From assembly GCA_035326105.1 (NCBI GenBank), contig DAOKYO010000001.1:434001-498000 (forward strand): DNA of 64,000 nucleotides, read 5' to 3'. This DNA comes from Bacilli bacterium. GTDB taxonomy: Bacteria; Bacillota_I; Bacilli_A; RFN20; CAG-826. This document shows positions 53,635-63,249 of this stretch, piece after piece. Numbering within the stretch: the first letter of the stretch is position 1; the number at the start of each line of letters is the position of its first letter. A program made the position numbers and the translations under genes. Below the pieces are notes generated by a model. That model made no database searches, had not been told where the DNA came from, and saw only the letters and a list, made by a program, of their open reading frames with translations.

Positions 53635-54522
53635 ATGAATCAAGAACAGCTGAAAATTATGAAGACGAAGCCGGGATTTATTGCCGCCTTAGACCAAAGT
53701 GGTGGTTCTTCTCCCAAGGCGTTAGCGCTTTACGGAGTGGAGGAAAACGAATATAACGGCGAGGATGAGATGTATGCCAAAATTCATGAAATGCGGACTC
53801 GGGTTATTAAGAGTCCGGCTTTTGCCAGCGATTATATTTTAGGCGCGATTTTGTTTGAAAATACAATGAAGAGAAAGATAGACAATCTTTATACTGCTGA
53901 TTTCTTATGGCAGAAAAAAGGAGTGGTTCCCTTTTTAAAAGTTGATAAAGGACTTGCTCCGGTCGAAGATGACGTTCAGATAATGAAACCGATGCCTGAA
54001 TTGGATGAACTTCTTCAAGAGGCGGTTGTCCACCGTATTTTTGGAACCAAGATGCGTTCGGTGATTAAGACAGCAAATAAAAAAGGAATTCATCGAGTGG
54101 TTGAGCAGCAATTTGAAGTGGCTAAAAAAATTATTAGTTATGGACTGGTGCCAATTGTTGAACCCGAGGTTGATATTCATAGTCCCTTGAAGAAAGAGGC
54201 GGAAGCAATACTGAAGGATGAGATTAAGGTGCAATTATCAAAATTGCCAAAGGGTGATTTGGTGATGTTAAAACTGTCGATTCCGACGCTGGATGGATTT
54301 TATTCGGATTTGATGGAAGATCCGCATATTGTTCGCGTGGTTGCTTTATCGGGAGGCTATTCTCGGGAGGAAGCCGACCGGAGGTTACTCCTCAATCCGG
54401 GATTAATCGCTTCTTTTTCTCGGGCATTGCTTGAAGGATTAAATGCACATCAAAGTGCGGCCGAATTCGATGAAATGCTGGCGAATACCGTGAAGGAAAT
54501 ATACCGGGCTTCCGTTAAGTAA
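53635..54522 (+). CDS. fda: Fructose-bisphosphate aldolase, class I
   Basis: A 295-residue Schiff-base aldolase of the staphylococcal Fda type. G-F-I-A-A-L-D-Q-S-G-G-S-S-P-K-A-L at 15-31 and V-V-P-F-L-K-V-D-K-G-L, I-F-G-T-K-M-R-S and V-E-P-E-V-D-I-H are hallmark segments; V-M-L-K-L-S-I-P-T contains the expected Schiff-base Lys. It cleaves fructose 1,6-bisphosphate in glycolysis. I chose the ATG at 53635 because GGAAGG lies nine bases upstream and because the product then lines up with known Fda proteins. It stands alone between its promoter and terminator. Confidence 0.96.
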   Translation: MNQEQLKIMKTKPGFIAALDQSGGSSPKALALYGVEENEYNGEDEMYAKIHEMRTRVIKSPAFASDYILGAILFENTMKRKIDNLYTADFLWQKKGVVPFLKVDKGLAPVEDDVQIMKPMPELDELLQEAVVHRIFGTKMRSVIKTANKKGIHRVVEQQFEVAKKIISYGLVPIVEPEVDIHSPLKKEAEAILKDEIKVQLSKLPKGDLVMLKLSIPTLDGFYSDLMEDPHIVRVVALSGGYSREEADRRLLLNPGLIASFSRALLEGLNAHQSAAEFDEMLANTVKEIYRASVK

Positions 54523-54541
54523 AACGGAATTTATGCTTAGC

Positions 54542-54574
54542 AAGACCTAGAAGTTAATTTCTAGGTCTTTTTTT
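54542..54574 (+). terminator. Terminator of the aldolase gene
   Basis: AAGACCTAGAA pairs perfectly with TTCTAGGTCTT around GTTAAT and is followed by T. Confidence 0.92.
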
Positions 54575-54738
54575 ACCTTAAATAGCTTTTCATAGCTCAA
54601 ATGCTTTTATTACCATAAAATATACTTTTATTACACGATTACTTATAAAGCAAGTAGTTTTTTGATAATAAAATAATTAACTTTCAATTCACATAAAAAT
54701 TATCTTTTCAAGAAATAAATTGATTGTAAAAAGAAACT

Positions 54739-56985
54739 ATGAAAAGGAAAAAAGTAAATATTCTATTGTTGACATTAACTACTTTGTCTTTAACTTCGTG
54801 CGGTATTTTTACAACCAGTTCATCTCAGAAATCTTCTGTGTCGACAACAAGTCAGTCGCATAATAGTGGCGGTGAAGCAACAACTGTTATTTCTGCTGTC
54901 GATAGTAGCAGTGAATTACTGGAATTAACCTACTTAGATAAGATTGCAGCGCTTGAGGTGTTCATTGAAAATTTTGATCAACATAACGTAAGAATTGAAG
55001 TGGAAAATAATAATGAGTATATAAGCGGCAATGATGAAATTATTCTTTCCGAGCATGGACTATATGATTCCGATTCGAATTTAAGCGCAGGTAGCGTTGC
55101 CGAGTATAGAGACGGGACTGTTATTAGCGGATATTATACGGATGAACTGAGAACTTTTGTCCCAGTAGCTAATGGGCAAATGCAGTGGGAACTTTTGTTA
55201 ACATACATTTGTCCTAGTTTTTATATAGAAAATGGATTATCGCTTCTAGAACAATGCCAAGATATTGAAGGCGGACTCTACATCAGTTATGACTTAATAG
55301 AAATCACTCTTGCCAATTGGTCAGCTATATTCGGACGGGTTGAATGCGACATTTCATTTGATATCGATATCATGGGAGTCACAGGAGCCAAAATGTTCTT
55401 CAAAAATACGCTTATTAGCGAATTGAATTTTTTCTTTGGTGAAGGGATCATTCCGGGTGCAGACGATTATTATGAAAATGGAGAGCTCCCTTTACCGCCT
55501 TCTCCCTTTGTGCAGGTTGGCGAATATTTTGGAGTAGACATTCCTTCGATAGATACCGAATCGTACTATATTTCAGAAACTTGGATTGAAGATTTATTTT
55601 ATACTGAAACATTTACTTTTGAAGTTTATCTTGATGGTAATTCTAGTCAAGCGATTCTTGACTGGTATTATACACTAACCGAGGCTGGTTGGACCGAACG
55701 AGTTGATATCTCTCCTTTTGAATCGGCATATTCTGACCCAACCGGCCTTCTTTTTCTTAGTGCGGAAGCACAAACAGATAACATAATAACAATTTATGGA
55801 GGGAGAATCCCCACTGCTTACCCAAGTGGATGGCCGTATAAGCAATTAGAAAAAGTAGGCATCTATAAATTTCCGGCAATAGGTGGGACTGAATACGAGT
55901 TTATTGATGATCGTGAAGAAAATGATTGTGTGGCTGTCATTGTCTCCAATCCGGAAATTTCTCTTTTGGAATATCAGGCTACTTTAGTTTCTAGGGGAGG
56001 AATTCGCGTATTTGAAGATCCGATTTTTACGGAAGGCGGCTGGTCTATTGTTTTTGACGAATGGCAGATTACTGCGTATGAATGGTATTCATATATGCTC
56101 ATTCTTATTTATCCAAAGGTATCACTTGAACCAGAGTATAGTTCTGTTTGGCCAACAGAAGCGATTGTGGATATTGTTGGAGACGAGGTGTCAAATCTAT
56201 TTTATCCTATAGAAGGAAATGCGGTTTTTACATTTATTGACGCCTCATTCGCTTATCCAGAACCAACGGCCGCTGTTCATGTCTTATCTGATTCAACAAT
56301 GGTTATTGATACTTATATAGCTGAGCTTTTAAACGAAGGATGGCAACTACATCCTAACACTTCTTTCTTATACATCGATTCGGAACGTCCAGAAGTAAAA
56401 ACAAAGATAATGGGTTGGCAATCGCATCCCTTTGCTACTTCTTTATATATTCATACAAATTATCCGAAAGTAACAATCTCAATAATTGACTTGCTTGACG
56501 GAACGTGCATAGTCGCTATCGGAAAGATTTATCATGAAACATATTCATCCTTTGCCTCGGGGTTAATGGCACTAAGCGAACATACGATAAAGGGATTACT
56601 CAATTATGGAATTGACGATAATACCAAAATGGAAATTGAAAGCTTTTTTTCTTGCTTGCCAACTCTAAAAGAAGAAGCATCGTTTTTGGTTGGAGCGGTA
56701 CCATTTGAAGATGATTATTATCAAATTGACGTTCTTGGAGTTAGCGAAGCGGAAGTTTACAATTACGCATTAAGTGTATTTTCTACTACCTTTATTGATT
56801 TAAATAATGAGAGTCACCCATTTAGAGGCGGAAATATGTATTTTTATGATGCCGGCTGGCAAATGACTTTTTTTGCCGTAATATCAGATAGTGCAATCAG
56901 GTTTTCCTTCTCTATAAGCTATATGTATAATCCGGCAAACGGCTCTTCCGGAATGTCTTTTATTGTTCAAACTATAATAGTCTAA
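54739..56985 (+). CDS. Large orphan lipoprotein with repeated acidic domains
   Basis: A 748-residue lipoprotein (lipobox L-T-S-C, Cys21) with a Ser/Thr linker to about 45. The first part (about 50-230) may be a YceG-unrelated beta domain of unknown type. From about 245 on I see repeats of roughly 100 residues that share a hydrophobic start, then a helix ending in L-x-x-x-G-W (D-W-Y-Y-T-L-T-E-A-G-W; Y-I-A-E-L-L-N-E-G-W; a weaker E-Y-Q-A-T-L-V-S-R-G-G). The protein is acidic and rich in Tyr, Phe and Trp. No catalytic motif is recognised. The ribosome site is weak (AAAAAGAAACT). It stands alone, so the function is unknown; an extracellular binding role is possible. Confidence 0.7.
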   Translation: MKRKKVNILLLTLTTLSLTSCGIFTTSSSQKSSVSTTSQSHNSGGEATTVISAVDSSSELLELTYLDKIAALEVFIENFDQHNVRIEVENNNEYISGNDEIILSEHGLYDSDSNLSAGSVAEYRDGTVISGYYTDELRTFVPVANGQMQWELLLTYICPSFYIENGLSLLEQCQDIEGGLYISYDLIEITLANWSAIFGRVECDISFDIDIMGVTGAKMFFKNTLISELNFFFGEGIIPGADDYYENGELPLPPSPFVQVGEYFGVDIPSIDTESYYISETWIEDLFYTETFTFEVYLDGNSSQAILDWYYTLTEAGWTERVDISPFESAYSDPTGLLFLSAEAQTDNIITIYGGRIPTAYPSGWPYKQLEKVGIYKFPAIGGTEYEFIDDREENDCVAVIVSNPEISLLEYQATLVSRGGIRVFEDPIFTEGGWSIVFDEWQITAYEWYSYMLILIYPKVSLEPEYSSVWPTEAIVDIVGDEVSNLFYPIEGNAVFTFIDASFAYPEPTAAVHVLSDSTMVIDTYIAELLNEGWQLHPNTSFLYIDSERPEVKTKIMGWQSHPFATSLYIHTNYPKVTISIIDLLDGTCIVAIGKIYHETYSSFASGLMALSEHTIKGLLNYGIDDNTKMEIESFFSCLPTLKEEASFLVGAVPFEDDYYQIDVLGVSEAEVYNYALSVFSTTFIDLNNESHPFRGGNMYFYDAGWQMTFFAVISDSAIRFSFSISYMYNPANGSSGMSFIVQTIIV

Positions 56986-57356
56986 TTTATAGGGAAATAA
57001 TTGATCTTTAATTTTTTTTTAACTAATTAGTTTTTGTTTATATGATTTTTACTTTTAATTAATGTAAAAATATTTCAGTAAAAATCCATAGAATCAAAGC
57101 TGCAATTAGATATAAAAAGCACAAAATAGAATGACTTATTTTAAGTTAACTTAATGCTTTTAGCATTCAAATAAAACTTTTCACAATTAAAGCAAATTAT
57201 CTTTTTCCTATTATAAGAAGGCATCATTTTAGAAAAGAAAGTTTTTTTAAAAAATAACATAATTATTCTGCAAAAAAAAGTTAAGTAAAAAGCAAAAAAT
57301 AAATAGGTATATTTTTTTCGATAATCGGTAAAAATAAGGCTATAACTGCATTTTAA
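56986..57356. other. AT-rich region upstream of adhE
   Basis: Very AT-rich, without convincing ORFs. It contains AACTAATTAGTT (57021-57032) soon after the lipoprotein stop and the perfect palindrome TTAAGTTAACTTAA (57141-57154). No terminator with a good T-run is evident. Confidence 0.4.
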
Positions 57357-57370
57357 TGTAAACGCTTTTA
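57357..57370 (+). promoter_or_regulatory. Catabolite-responsive element (cre) upstream of adhE promoter
   Basis: TGTAAACGCTTTTA agrees well with the CcpA cre consensus TGWAARCGYTWNCW. It ends 13 bases before the -35 hexamer, a position from which CcpA activates genes such as ackA in Bacillus subtilis. No ccpA gene is in the window. Confidence 0.6.
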
Positions 57371-57382
57371 TAAATTTTTCCC

Positions 57383-57411
57383 TTGAACGCAGAGGGTTAA
57401 ATAAGTATTAT
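57383..57411 (+). promoter_or_regulatory. adhE promoter
   Basis: TTGAAC (57383-57388), 17-base spacer, TATTAT (57406-57411). The transcript would begin near a small CGGTAT/ATACCG hairpin (57417-57432). AGGA before the start codon is the ribosome site. Confidence 0.65.
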
Positions 57412-57480
57412 TTTAGCGGTATCAAAATACCGAATAGCAAAAATGCTTATTGGGACCTTGATACGGATAGGAAATAAAAC

Positions 57481-60102
57481 ATGGAAGTGAAAAAAGAAGA
57501 AAGCATTGATTTTGCTAAAGAAGTGGATGTCTTAGTAAAGAATGCTCATCAAGCCTTAGACGAGTTTTTATTATTGAATCAAGAGCAGGTTGACTACATT
57601 GTTGCTAAGTGTTCTGTCGCCGGATTGGATAATCATGGTATTTTGGCCGAAGCGGCGGTAAAGGAAACGAAACGAGGAGTGTTTGAGGATAAAGCAACCA
57701 AGAATCTTTTTGCCTGTGAATATGTTGTCAACAATATGCGGCACCTTAAGACTGTGGGTGTTGTCAGCCAGGATTCAGTTACGGGAATAACTGAAATTGC
57801 CGATCCGATTGGAGTGCTCGCGGGAATTACGCCGGTTACTAATCCAACAAGTACAGTTTTATTTAAATCACTTATTGCTTTAAAAACCAGAAACCCGATT
57901 ATTTTTGCTTTTCATCCCTCGGCCCAGCAGTGTTCAAAACAGGCGGCGATGGTGATGCTAGAGGCCGCGGTAGCTGCTGGAGCTCCCGCGAATTGTATTC
58001 AATGGATTGAGCATCCGTCGATGGATGCAACTAGCGCTTTAATGAATCATCCTGGCGTGGCCTCAATTTTAGCAACCGGGGGAAACGCTATGGTCAAGGC
58101 AGCATATAGCTGTGGTAAGCCGGCGATGGGCGTTGGAGCGGGCAATGTTCCGGCCTATATTGAGAGAAGTGCCAATATTTCGCGGGCTGTCAACGACATT
58201 GTTTTATCAAAGTCGTTTGATAATGGTATGGTTTGTGCCTCCGAACAAGCAACAATCATTGATAGTGAAATTTATAAAGAATGCATTTCAGAGTTTAAGC
58301 GGTTGAAAACTTACTTTGTAAATAAGGATGAAAAAGAAAAATTGTCCCGTTATATGTTTGGTTTTGCCGAGGGAGATGAAAATGTTGAAAATGGCAAACT
58401 CAATCCAGTTATCGTTGGTAAAAGTGCCGTTTGGATTGCTGAGCAAGCTGGCTTCAAAGTCCCGGAAGATACCGAAATTTTAGGAGTAGAATGCAAAATC
58501 ATCGGTCCAAAAGAACCGATTTCCCGCGAAAAACTATCTCCGGTTTTAGCCTTCTATAAAGTAAAAGACTGGAACGAAGGTTTTGAGTATGCAGCTAAAA
58601 TGGTAGAATTTAACGGCTTAGGTCATAGTGCCGCAATTCATACTAAAACCCAAGAGATGGCGGATGCGTTTGGTGAAAAATGCAAAGCCATGCGGATTAT
58701 TTGGAATTCACCGTCAACTTTTGGTGGTATTGGTAATGTTTATAATTCTTTTTTACCGTCTTTAACCTTAGGCTGCGGAAGCTATGGTCATAATTCCATC
58801 GGAGGAAATGTCAGTGCTATTAACTTATTAAACATTAAGAAAGTAGGCAAAAGAAGAAATAACATGCAATGGTTCAAGGTCCCTTCGAAGATTTATTTTG
58901 AACGAAATTCAATTCAGTACTTACGTTCCTGTCATAGCGTAAGTAAGGTATTTATTGTTACAGATCGGACAATGGTGGAACTTGGTTATATTAACAAAGT
59001 TACCGATGAGTTAAACGCGCGCCGTAATCCAGTTCAGATCCAACTTTTTTCGGATGTCGAGCCAGATCCGGATATTGAAACCGTTCGGCGGGGAACAAAA
59101 TTGATGGAGGCATTTCAACCGGACACGATTATTGCTCTTGGGGGCGGATCGGCAATGGATGCAGCCAAGGGAATGTGGTTATTTTATGAGCATCCGGAAG
59201 TTAACTTCGCCGATTTAAAGCAAAAATTTATGGATATTCGCAAACGGGCATTCCGTTATCCTGAACTCGGTAAAAAGAGCAAATTAATTTGTATTCCCAC
59301 CACCAGTGGAACGGGATCAGAAGTTACTCCTTTCGCGGTTATATCCGATAAAGCCAACAACAAGAAATATCCCTTAGCCGACTATAGCCTGACGCCAACA
59401 ATTGCCATTGTTGATGCCGAATTTACCACCAACCTTCCTCCATTTGTTACAGCGATTACCGGTATGGATGTTTTAACGCATGCAATTGAGGCTTATACTT
59501 CAACCTTAGCAAATGACTATACCGACGGACTTGCTCTTCAAGCGATTAAACTGGTTTTCGAGTATTTGCCGCGGGCGGTCAAAGATGGCAAACATGACTT
59601 AGAGGCTCGAGAAAAAATGCATAATGCCTCCACAATGGCCGGGATGGCATTTGCCAATGCCTTTCTGGGCATGAACCATTCAATGGCGCATAAAATCGGT
59701 GGCCTTTTCCATGTCCCCCACGGTTTGGCCAATGCAATCCTGTTGCCATACACCATTCGCTATAACGGGGAAGTACCGACGCATTTAGCAATTTGGCCAA
59801 AGTATGAAGCCTATGTCTGTGATAAGAAATATCAGGATATCGCTAAACTATTGGGATTAAAGGCCGATACGACAAAAGAGGCGGTCGAAAATTTGGCTTC
59901 GGCAGTTTATAATCTGTCAATTTATTTAGGTATAAAAATGAGTTTTAAGGCCAATACAGAGATCGATGAGAAGACTTGGGACGAGGCTTTACCGCAGTTG
60001 GCCATGCTTGCATTTGAAGATCAATGCACGCCGGCTAACCCACGGATACCGATGGTAAAAGATATGATTGCGATTATGCATCGGGCATACTTAGGAGAAT
60101 AA
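57481..60102 (+). CDS. adhE: Bifunctional acetaldehyde-CoA/alcohol dehydrogenase
   Basis: An 873-residue fusion enzyme that reduces acetyl-CoA to acetaldehyde and then ethanol. The N-terminal aldehyde dehydrogenase domain (about 1-440) has the catalytic Cys252 in N-G-M-V-C-A-S-E. The C-terminal iron-dependent alcohol dehydrogenase domain (about 465-873) has G-G-G-S-A-M-D-A-A-K near 557, the Fe ligands in G-M-D-V-L-T-H-A-I-E and in N-H-S-M-A-H-K-I-G with V-P-H-G-L-A-N-A. Length is standard. It forms spirosomes in other species. NAD is regenerated in fermentation. Its promoter has an upstream cre-like site. Confidence 0.97.
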   Translation: MEVKKEESIDFAKEVDVLVKNAHQALDEFLLLNQEQVDYIVAKCSVAGLDNHGILAEAAVKETKRGVFEDKATKNLFACEYVVNNMRHLKTVGVVSQDSVTGITEIADPIGVLAGITPVTNPTSTVLFKSLIALKTRNPIIFAFHPSAQQCSKQAAMVMLEAAVAAGAPANCIQWIEHPSMDATSALMNHPGVASILATGGNAMVKAAYSCGKPAMGVGAGNVPAYIERSANISRAVNDIVLSKSFDNGMVCASEQATIIDSEIYKECISEFKRLKTYFVNKDEKEKLSRYMFGFAEGDENVENGKLNPVIVGKSAVWIAEQAGFKVPEDTEILGVECKIIGPKEPISREKLSPVLAFYKVKDWNEGFEYAAKMVEFNGLGHSAAIHTKTQEMADAFGEKCKAMRIIWNSPSTFGGIGNVYNSFLPSLTLGCGSYGHNSIGGNVSAINLLNIKKVGKRRNNMQWFKVPSKIYFERNSIQYLRSCHSVSKVFIVTDRTMVELGYINKVTDELNARRNPVQIQLFSDVEPDPDIETVRRGTKLMEAFQPDTIIALGGGSAMDAAKGMWLFYEHPEVNFADLKQKFMDIRKRAFRYPELGKKSKLICIPTTSGTGSEVTPFAVISDKANNKKYPLADYSLTPTIAIVDAEFTTNLPPFVTAITGMDVLTHAIEAYTSTLANDYTDGLALQAIKLVFEYLPRAVKDGKHDLEAREKMHNASTMAGMAFANAFLGMNHSMAHKIGGLFHVPHGLANAILLPYTIRYNGEVPTHLAIWPKYEAYVCDKKYQDIAKLLGLKADTTKEAVENLASAVYNLSIYLGIKMSFKANTEIDEKTWDEALPQLAMLAFEDQCTPANPRIPMVKDMIAIMHRAYLGE

Positions 60103-60105
60103 ACG

Positions 60106-60140
60106 AAAAAGGAGAACTACAAATATAGTTCTCCTTTTTT
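60106..60140. terminator. Bidirectional terminator between adhE and dehydrogenase gene
   Basis: AAAAAGGAGAACTA pairs perfectly with TAGTTCTCCTTTTT around CAAATA. It lies between the convergent stops at 60102 and 60155; A and T runs serve both strands. Confidence 0.92.
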
Positions 60141-60154
60141 ATTATTAACGGTTT

Positions 60155-61072
60155 TTATAAGTGAACAACGTTATCCAATTCCCCGTTTGTAAGAAAATGC
60201 CGGATATTCTTTTTTATCAATTGATAAAGGCGCTCACTTGTGTGGGAACTGGCCCCGGCCCGATGGGGAGTAAGCAATACATTCGGCAGTAGGTATAGGG
60301 CACTGTTTTTTGGCAAAGGTTCCTCTTCGTAAACATCGAGGGAGACTCCCCGCAGATGGCCACTTTTTAATACTTCGACAAGTTCTTGTTCATTAATTAA
60401 ATCTCCGCGGCCAACATTAATAAGCACGGCATCTTTCTTCATCAACCGCAGACGCTTTTGATCCAAAAGATGAACGGTTTCCTTATTGGAAGGAAGAACC
60501 GAAATAATATAGTCACTTTGACGAATGAGATCATAGAGACCCTTTTCGCCAGTAAAGATTTCATCAAAGGGCTCAACTTTTCCTTGGTGCTCTCGATAAG
60601 CAAGCAGGCGAACATTGAATCCCACCAGTCGCTTCGCAGCTTCAACAGCGATGGATCCAGCTCCTAAAAATCCGATGGTAGAGCCGTATAATTCATATCC
60701 ATCCAATTTGGGATCCCATTTTTTTTGCTCCTGATCTTGGATGTATTGTGGCAATTGACGATTGATGGCCAAAAGACGAGCAACCACATCCTCAGCGATG
60801 GGAATACTATATATTCCGCGAGCGTTGGTTAAAGTTATAGAACGCGATTTTAGGTAGGAAAGATCTCCTTGGTCAAACCCGGCGCTAAACAATTGAATCC
60901 ATTTTAAATTGGACAAGGGATCCAAAGTTTCTTTTTTAATGCTACCAGGAAAGGAAATGAGAACCTCGGCATCATTTTCAATCTTATCGACAAAATCAAT
61001 GGTGGGAAAGTCTTCTTTAAGAAGTTTTTGATGCTCAAAGCTTAAAATTCCCGGGCGAACGCATATTTTCAT
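60155..61072 (-). CDS. D-isomer-specific 2-hydroxyacid dehydrogenase
   Basis: A 305-residue NAD(P)-dependent dehydrogenase. The Rossmann fingerprint is I-G-F-L-G-A-G-S-I-A, with the catalytic Arg in N-V-G-R-G-D-L-I, Glu in D-V-Y-E-E-E-P-L and His in L-T-P-H-R-A-G-A-S, so all three residues are intact. The start at 61072 follows AGAGGTGAAAATT on the minus strand. The group reduces glyoxylate, hydroxypyruvate or other 2-oxoacids; the exact substrate is unknown. It resembles the phosphoglycerate dehydrogenase-like cluster more than D-lactate dehydrogenase. Confidence 0.92.
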   Translation of the reverse strand: MKICVRPGILSFEHQKLLKEDFPTIDFVDKIENDAEVLISFPGSIKKETLDPLSNLKWIQLFSAGFDQGDLSYLKSRSITLTNARGIYSIPIAEDVVARLLAINRQLPQYIQDQEQKKWDPKLDGYELYGSTIGFLGAGSIAVEAAKRLVGFNVRLLAYREHQGKVEPFDEIFTGEKGLYDLIRQSDYIISVLPSNKETVHLLDQKRLRLMKKDAVLINVGRGDLINEQELVEVLKSGHLRGVSLDVYEEEPLPKNSALYLLPNVLLTPHRAGASSHTSERLYQLIKKNIRHFLTNGELDNVVHL

Positions 61073-61280
61073 AATTTTCACCTCTTTATTACTATTATAT
61101 GCGATTATCAACGCGGGGATACTCGAACGCTTAAAAAGAAAATTTAGTAAGCACTTTCCAAACGCCAAAATATTAGAAAAGTAAAAACAACAGGATTTTT
61201 AGCCAATAATAAACATATAAATAATATGGTGTCTTTTGTATCGCATTTTTTTGCCTTTGTCTAGTTTAAGTTGCAGCCTG

Positions 61281-61350
61281 TTCAACCATCGGTAGGTTGA
61301 AATTGCAACTAATGGTTGTTGAAAACCGATTATAAGCAACCAATGATTGC
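61281..61350 (+). promoter_or_regulatory. Three palindromes before the ABC exporter pair
   Basis: TTCAACC, seven bases, GGTTGAA at 61281-61301 has perfect arms. GCAACTAATGGTTGT (61305-61319) and GCAACCAATGATTGC (61336-61350) are two versions of one 15-base near-palindrome, 31 bases (three helical turns) apart. They look like cooperative operators. The third ends about 64 bases before the ATG at 61414. No regulator gene is adjacent in the window. Confidence 0.55.
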
Positions 61351-61413
61351 TAGGTTTCTGGATGATGTTATTAGATAATATAGGCATGTTGAAAATATGT
61401 TGAGGTTAAACTT

Positions 61414-63249
61414 ATGAAACAAGAAGAAAAACATTCTCGATCCGATATTATAAAAGCGATTCGCCGAACAATCATTTCGGCTCACAAGAATAAAGACGAC
61501 CACGTTTATTTGTTCTTCTTTTTAAATATGATTGCCGCGGGTATTTTGCCCGTTATAGCAACCTTTATTCCACGCACAATAATTGATGATTTAACCAATG
61601 AAATCGAAATAAATCTTTTGCTTCAACACGTGGGAGTCCTTGTAGGCATCAGCCTGATTTTAGGAGTCGTAGCCGCAGTCGCAAATCTATTTGTAAATGG
61701 TGAGTTTATCGACATTCGAATGCAGGAATTCGATCGGGTTTCGGTTAAGTATGAGCACATTGATTATTGGCACTTAGAAGATCCTTCCTTTCGGGATCGA
61801 ATTGAGGTAGGAACAATGGCCCTTCAATCCAACAATATTGGATTTGAGTCAATTTTTCATCGTTTTATGCGAATATTCCCTTTTATTCTTTCCATTGTTT
61901 TATATTCTGTTTTAATTGGTCTCTTTAAACCGATTATCTTTGTCGCCTGCGTAGTAGGGGCATTAATTACTTTTTTTATCAATAAAGCCATCGCCGAATA
62001 CGCGTTGAAAAAACGGGATGAACTTTCGAGTAAGCGTCGGCACAAACAATACTTTTATCAGACTGCAAGCGATTTTTCTTTTGGTAAAGATATTCGAGTT
62101 TACGACCTTAATCAAAAGATAAGCGGCGACTATAAAAGAGCCATTTACTCTTATATATCGGTGGTTAAAAATATTTCTAATCGGCGTTTTAAATTAGGCT
62201 TACTAGAACTCATTATGCTCGTTATCCAAGATGGATTAGCCTATTTCTTTATCATTCAAGGCTATTATCAAAACAGCATTACCCTAGGGGACGTTTCCTT
62301 GTATGTCGGACTGGTTATCGCTTTATCGACTACGCTTCGACTCTTATCAAGTGAGCTGGCGGAGTTGGTAAAGGATGCCGGATATACTGCCGATTATTTT
62401 CATTTTATCGATGATGAATCGCTTTACGGTCAGCGCGGAAATAGGAATGCGCTAGTGGCCAATCATCCTTTTGCTATTGAGTTTAGGCATTTGACATTCA
62501 ATTATCCGCGCAGCGAAGTAAATATTTTCAGTGACTTCTCATTAAAAATTAAAGCCGGGGAGAAAGTTGCAATCGTGGGAATTAATGGCGCGGGTAAATC
62601 AACTTTAATTAAACTTTTAACCGGTTTATTTACGCCGAGCAAAGGCAAGATATTTATCGACGGAATTGATAGCGGAGAGTTCAAGGAAGACGAATATCAG
62701 AAAATGTTTGCTCCCGTTTATCAAGAAGTAAATATCTATGCGGGAACAGTTATTGAAAATATTACCGGTCCTAATCCCAGTGCCGAGAATCGAGCCTGGG
62801 CGATAGAGTGCCTCAAACGAGTTGGACTTGAAAAGAAAATCGAATCACTGCCCCTGAAGTATGATACCCCCCTTTTAAAAATCGTCGATGAGGGAGGAGT
62901 GGAATTAAGCGGTGGACAATCGCAAAAACTTGCAATAGCCCGCGGGTTATATAAAGATGCAAATATCGTTATTTTGGATGAACCCACGAGCGCTTTAGAT
63001 GCCTTAGCCGAAGCATCCATCTACCAGTCATTTGATGATCTAGTTAAAAATAAAACCGCAATTTATATTTCGCATCGCCTGTCCAGCACAAAATTTTGCG
63101 ATCGCATAGTTCTTCTTGGACCCGAAGGCATTATCGAAGACGGAAGTCATAATCAGTTGATGGCGCAAAAAGGTGAATACTATCAGATGTTTAAGACCCA
63201 AGGTAAGTACTATCAAATGAAGCAAAAGGAGGAACCAATCCATGGATGA
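61414..63249 (+). CDS. ABC exporter half-transporter, first partner
   Basis: A 611-residue protein with six membrane helices (about 25-325) fused to an ATPase domain. Walker A G-I-N-G-A-G-K-S-T begins at Gly389, the signature L-S-G-G-Q is at 498-502 and Walker B ends with Asp522-Glu523 (I-L-D-E-P-T-S-A-L-D); the switch His lies in Y-I-S-H-R-L. This is the exporter fold of multidrug, peptide and lipid transporters. The ribosome site is TTGAGGTT. It overlaps the next half-transporter gene by eight bases, so a heterodimer is likely. What it exports is unknown; the closing Gln/Tyr-rich repeat (Y-Y-Q-M-F-K-T-Q-G-K-Y-Y-Q-M) is unusual. Confidence 0.93.
   Translation: MKQEEKHSRSDIIKAIRRTIISAHKNKDDHVYLFFFLNMIAAGILPVIATFIPRTIIDDLTNEIEINLLLQHVGVLVGISLILGVVAAVANLFVNGEFIDIRMQEFDRVSVKYEHIDYWHLEDPSFRDRIEVGTMALQSNNIGFESIFHRFMRIFPFILSIVLYSVLIGLFKPIIFVACVVGALITFFINKAIAEYALKKRDELSSKRRHKQYFYQTASDFSFGKDIRVYDLNQKISGDYKRAIYSYISVVKNISNRRFKLGLLELIMLVIQDGLAYFFIIQGYYQNSITLGDVSLYVGLVIALSTTLRLLSSELAELVKDAGYTADYFHFIDDESLYGQRGNRNALVANHPFAIEFRHLTFNYPRSEVNIFSDFSLKIKAGEKVAIVGINGAGKSTLIKLLTGLFTPSKGKIFIDGIDSGEFKEDEYQKMFAPVYQEVNIYAGTVIENITGPNPSAENRAWAIECLKRVGLEKKIESLPLKYDTPLLKIVDEGGVELSGGQSQKLAIARGLYKDANIVILDEPTSALDALAEASIYQSFDDLVKNKTAIYISHRLSSTKFCDRIVLLGPEGIIEDGSHNQLMAQKGEYYQMFKTQGKYYQMKQKEEPIHG

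Noticed and set aside
57021..57032. AACTAATTAGTT palindrome as another feo-type operator
   Set aside because: It has a different half-site and no spacer, and lies just after a stop codon in very AT-rich DNA without a promoter.
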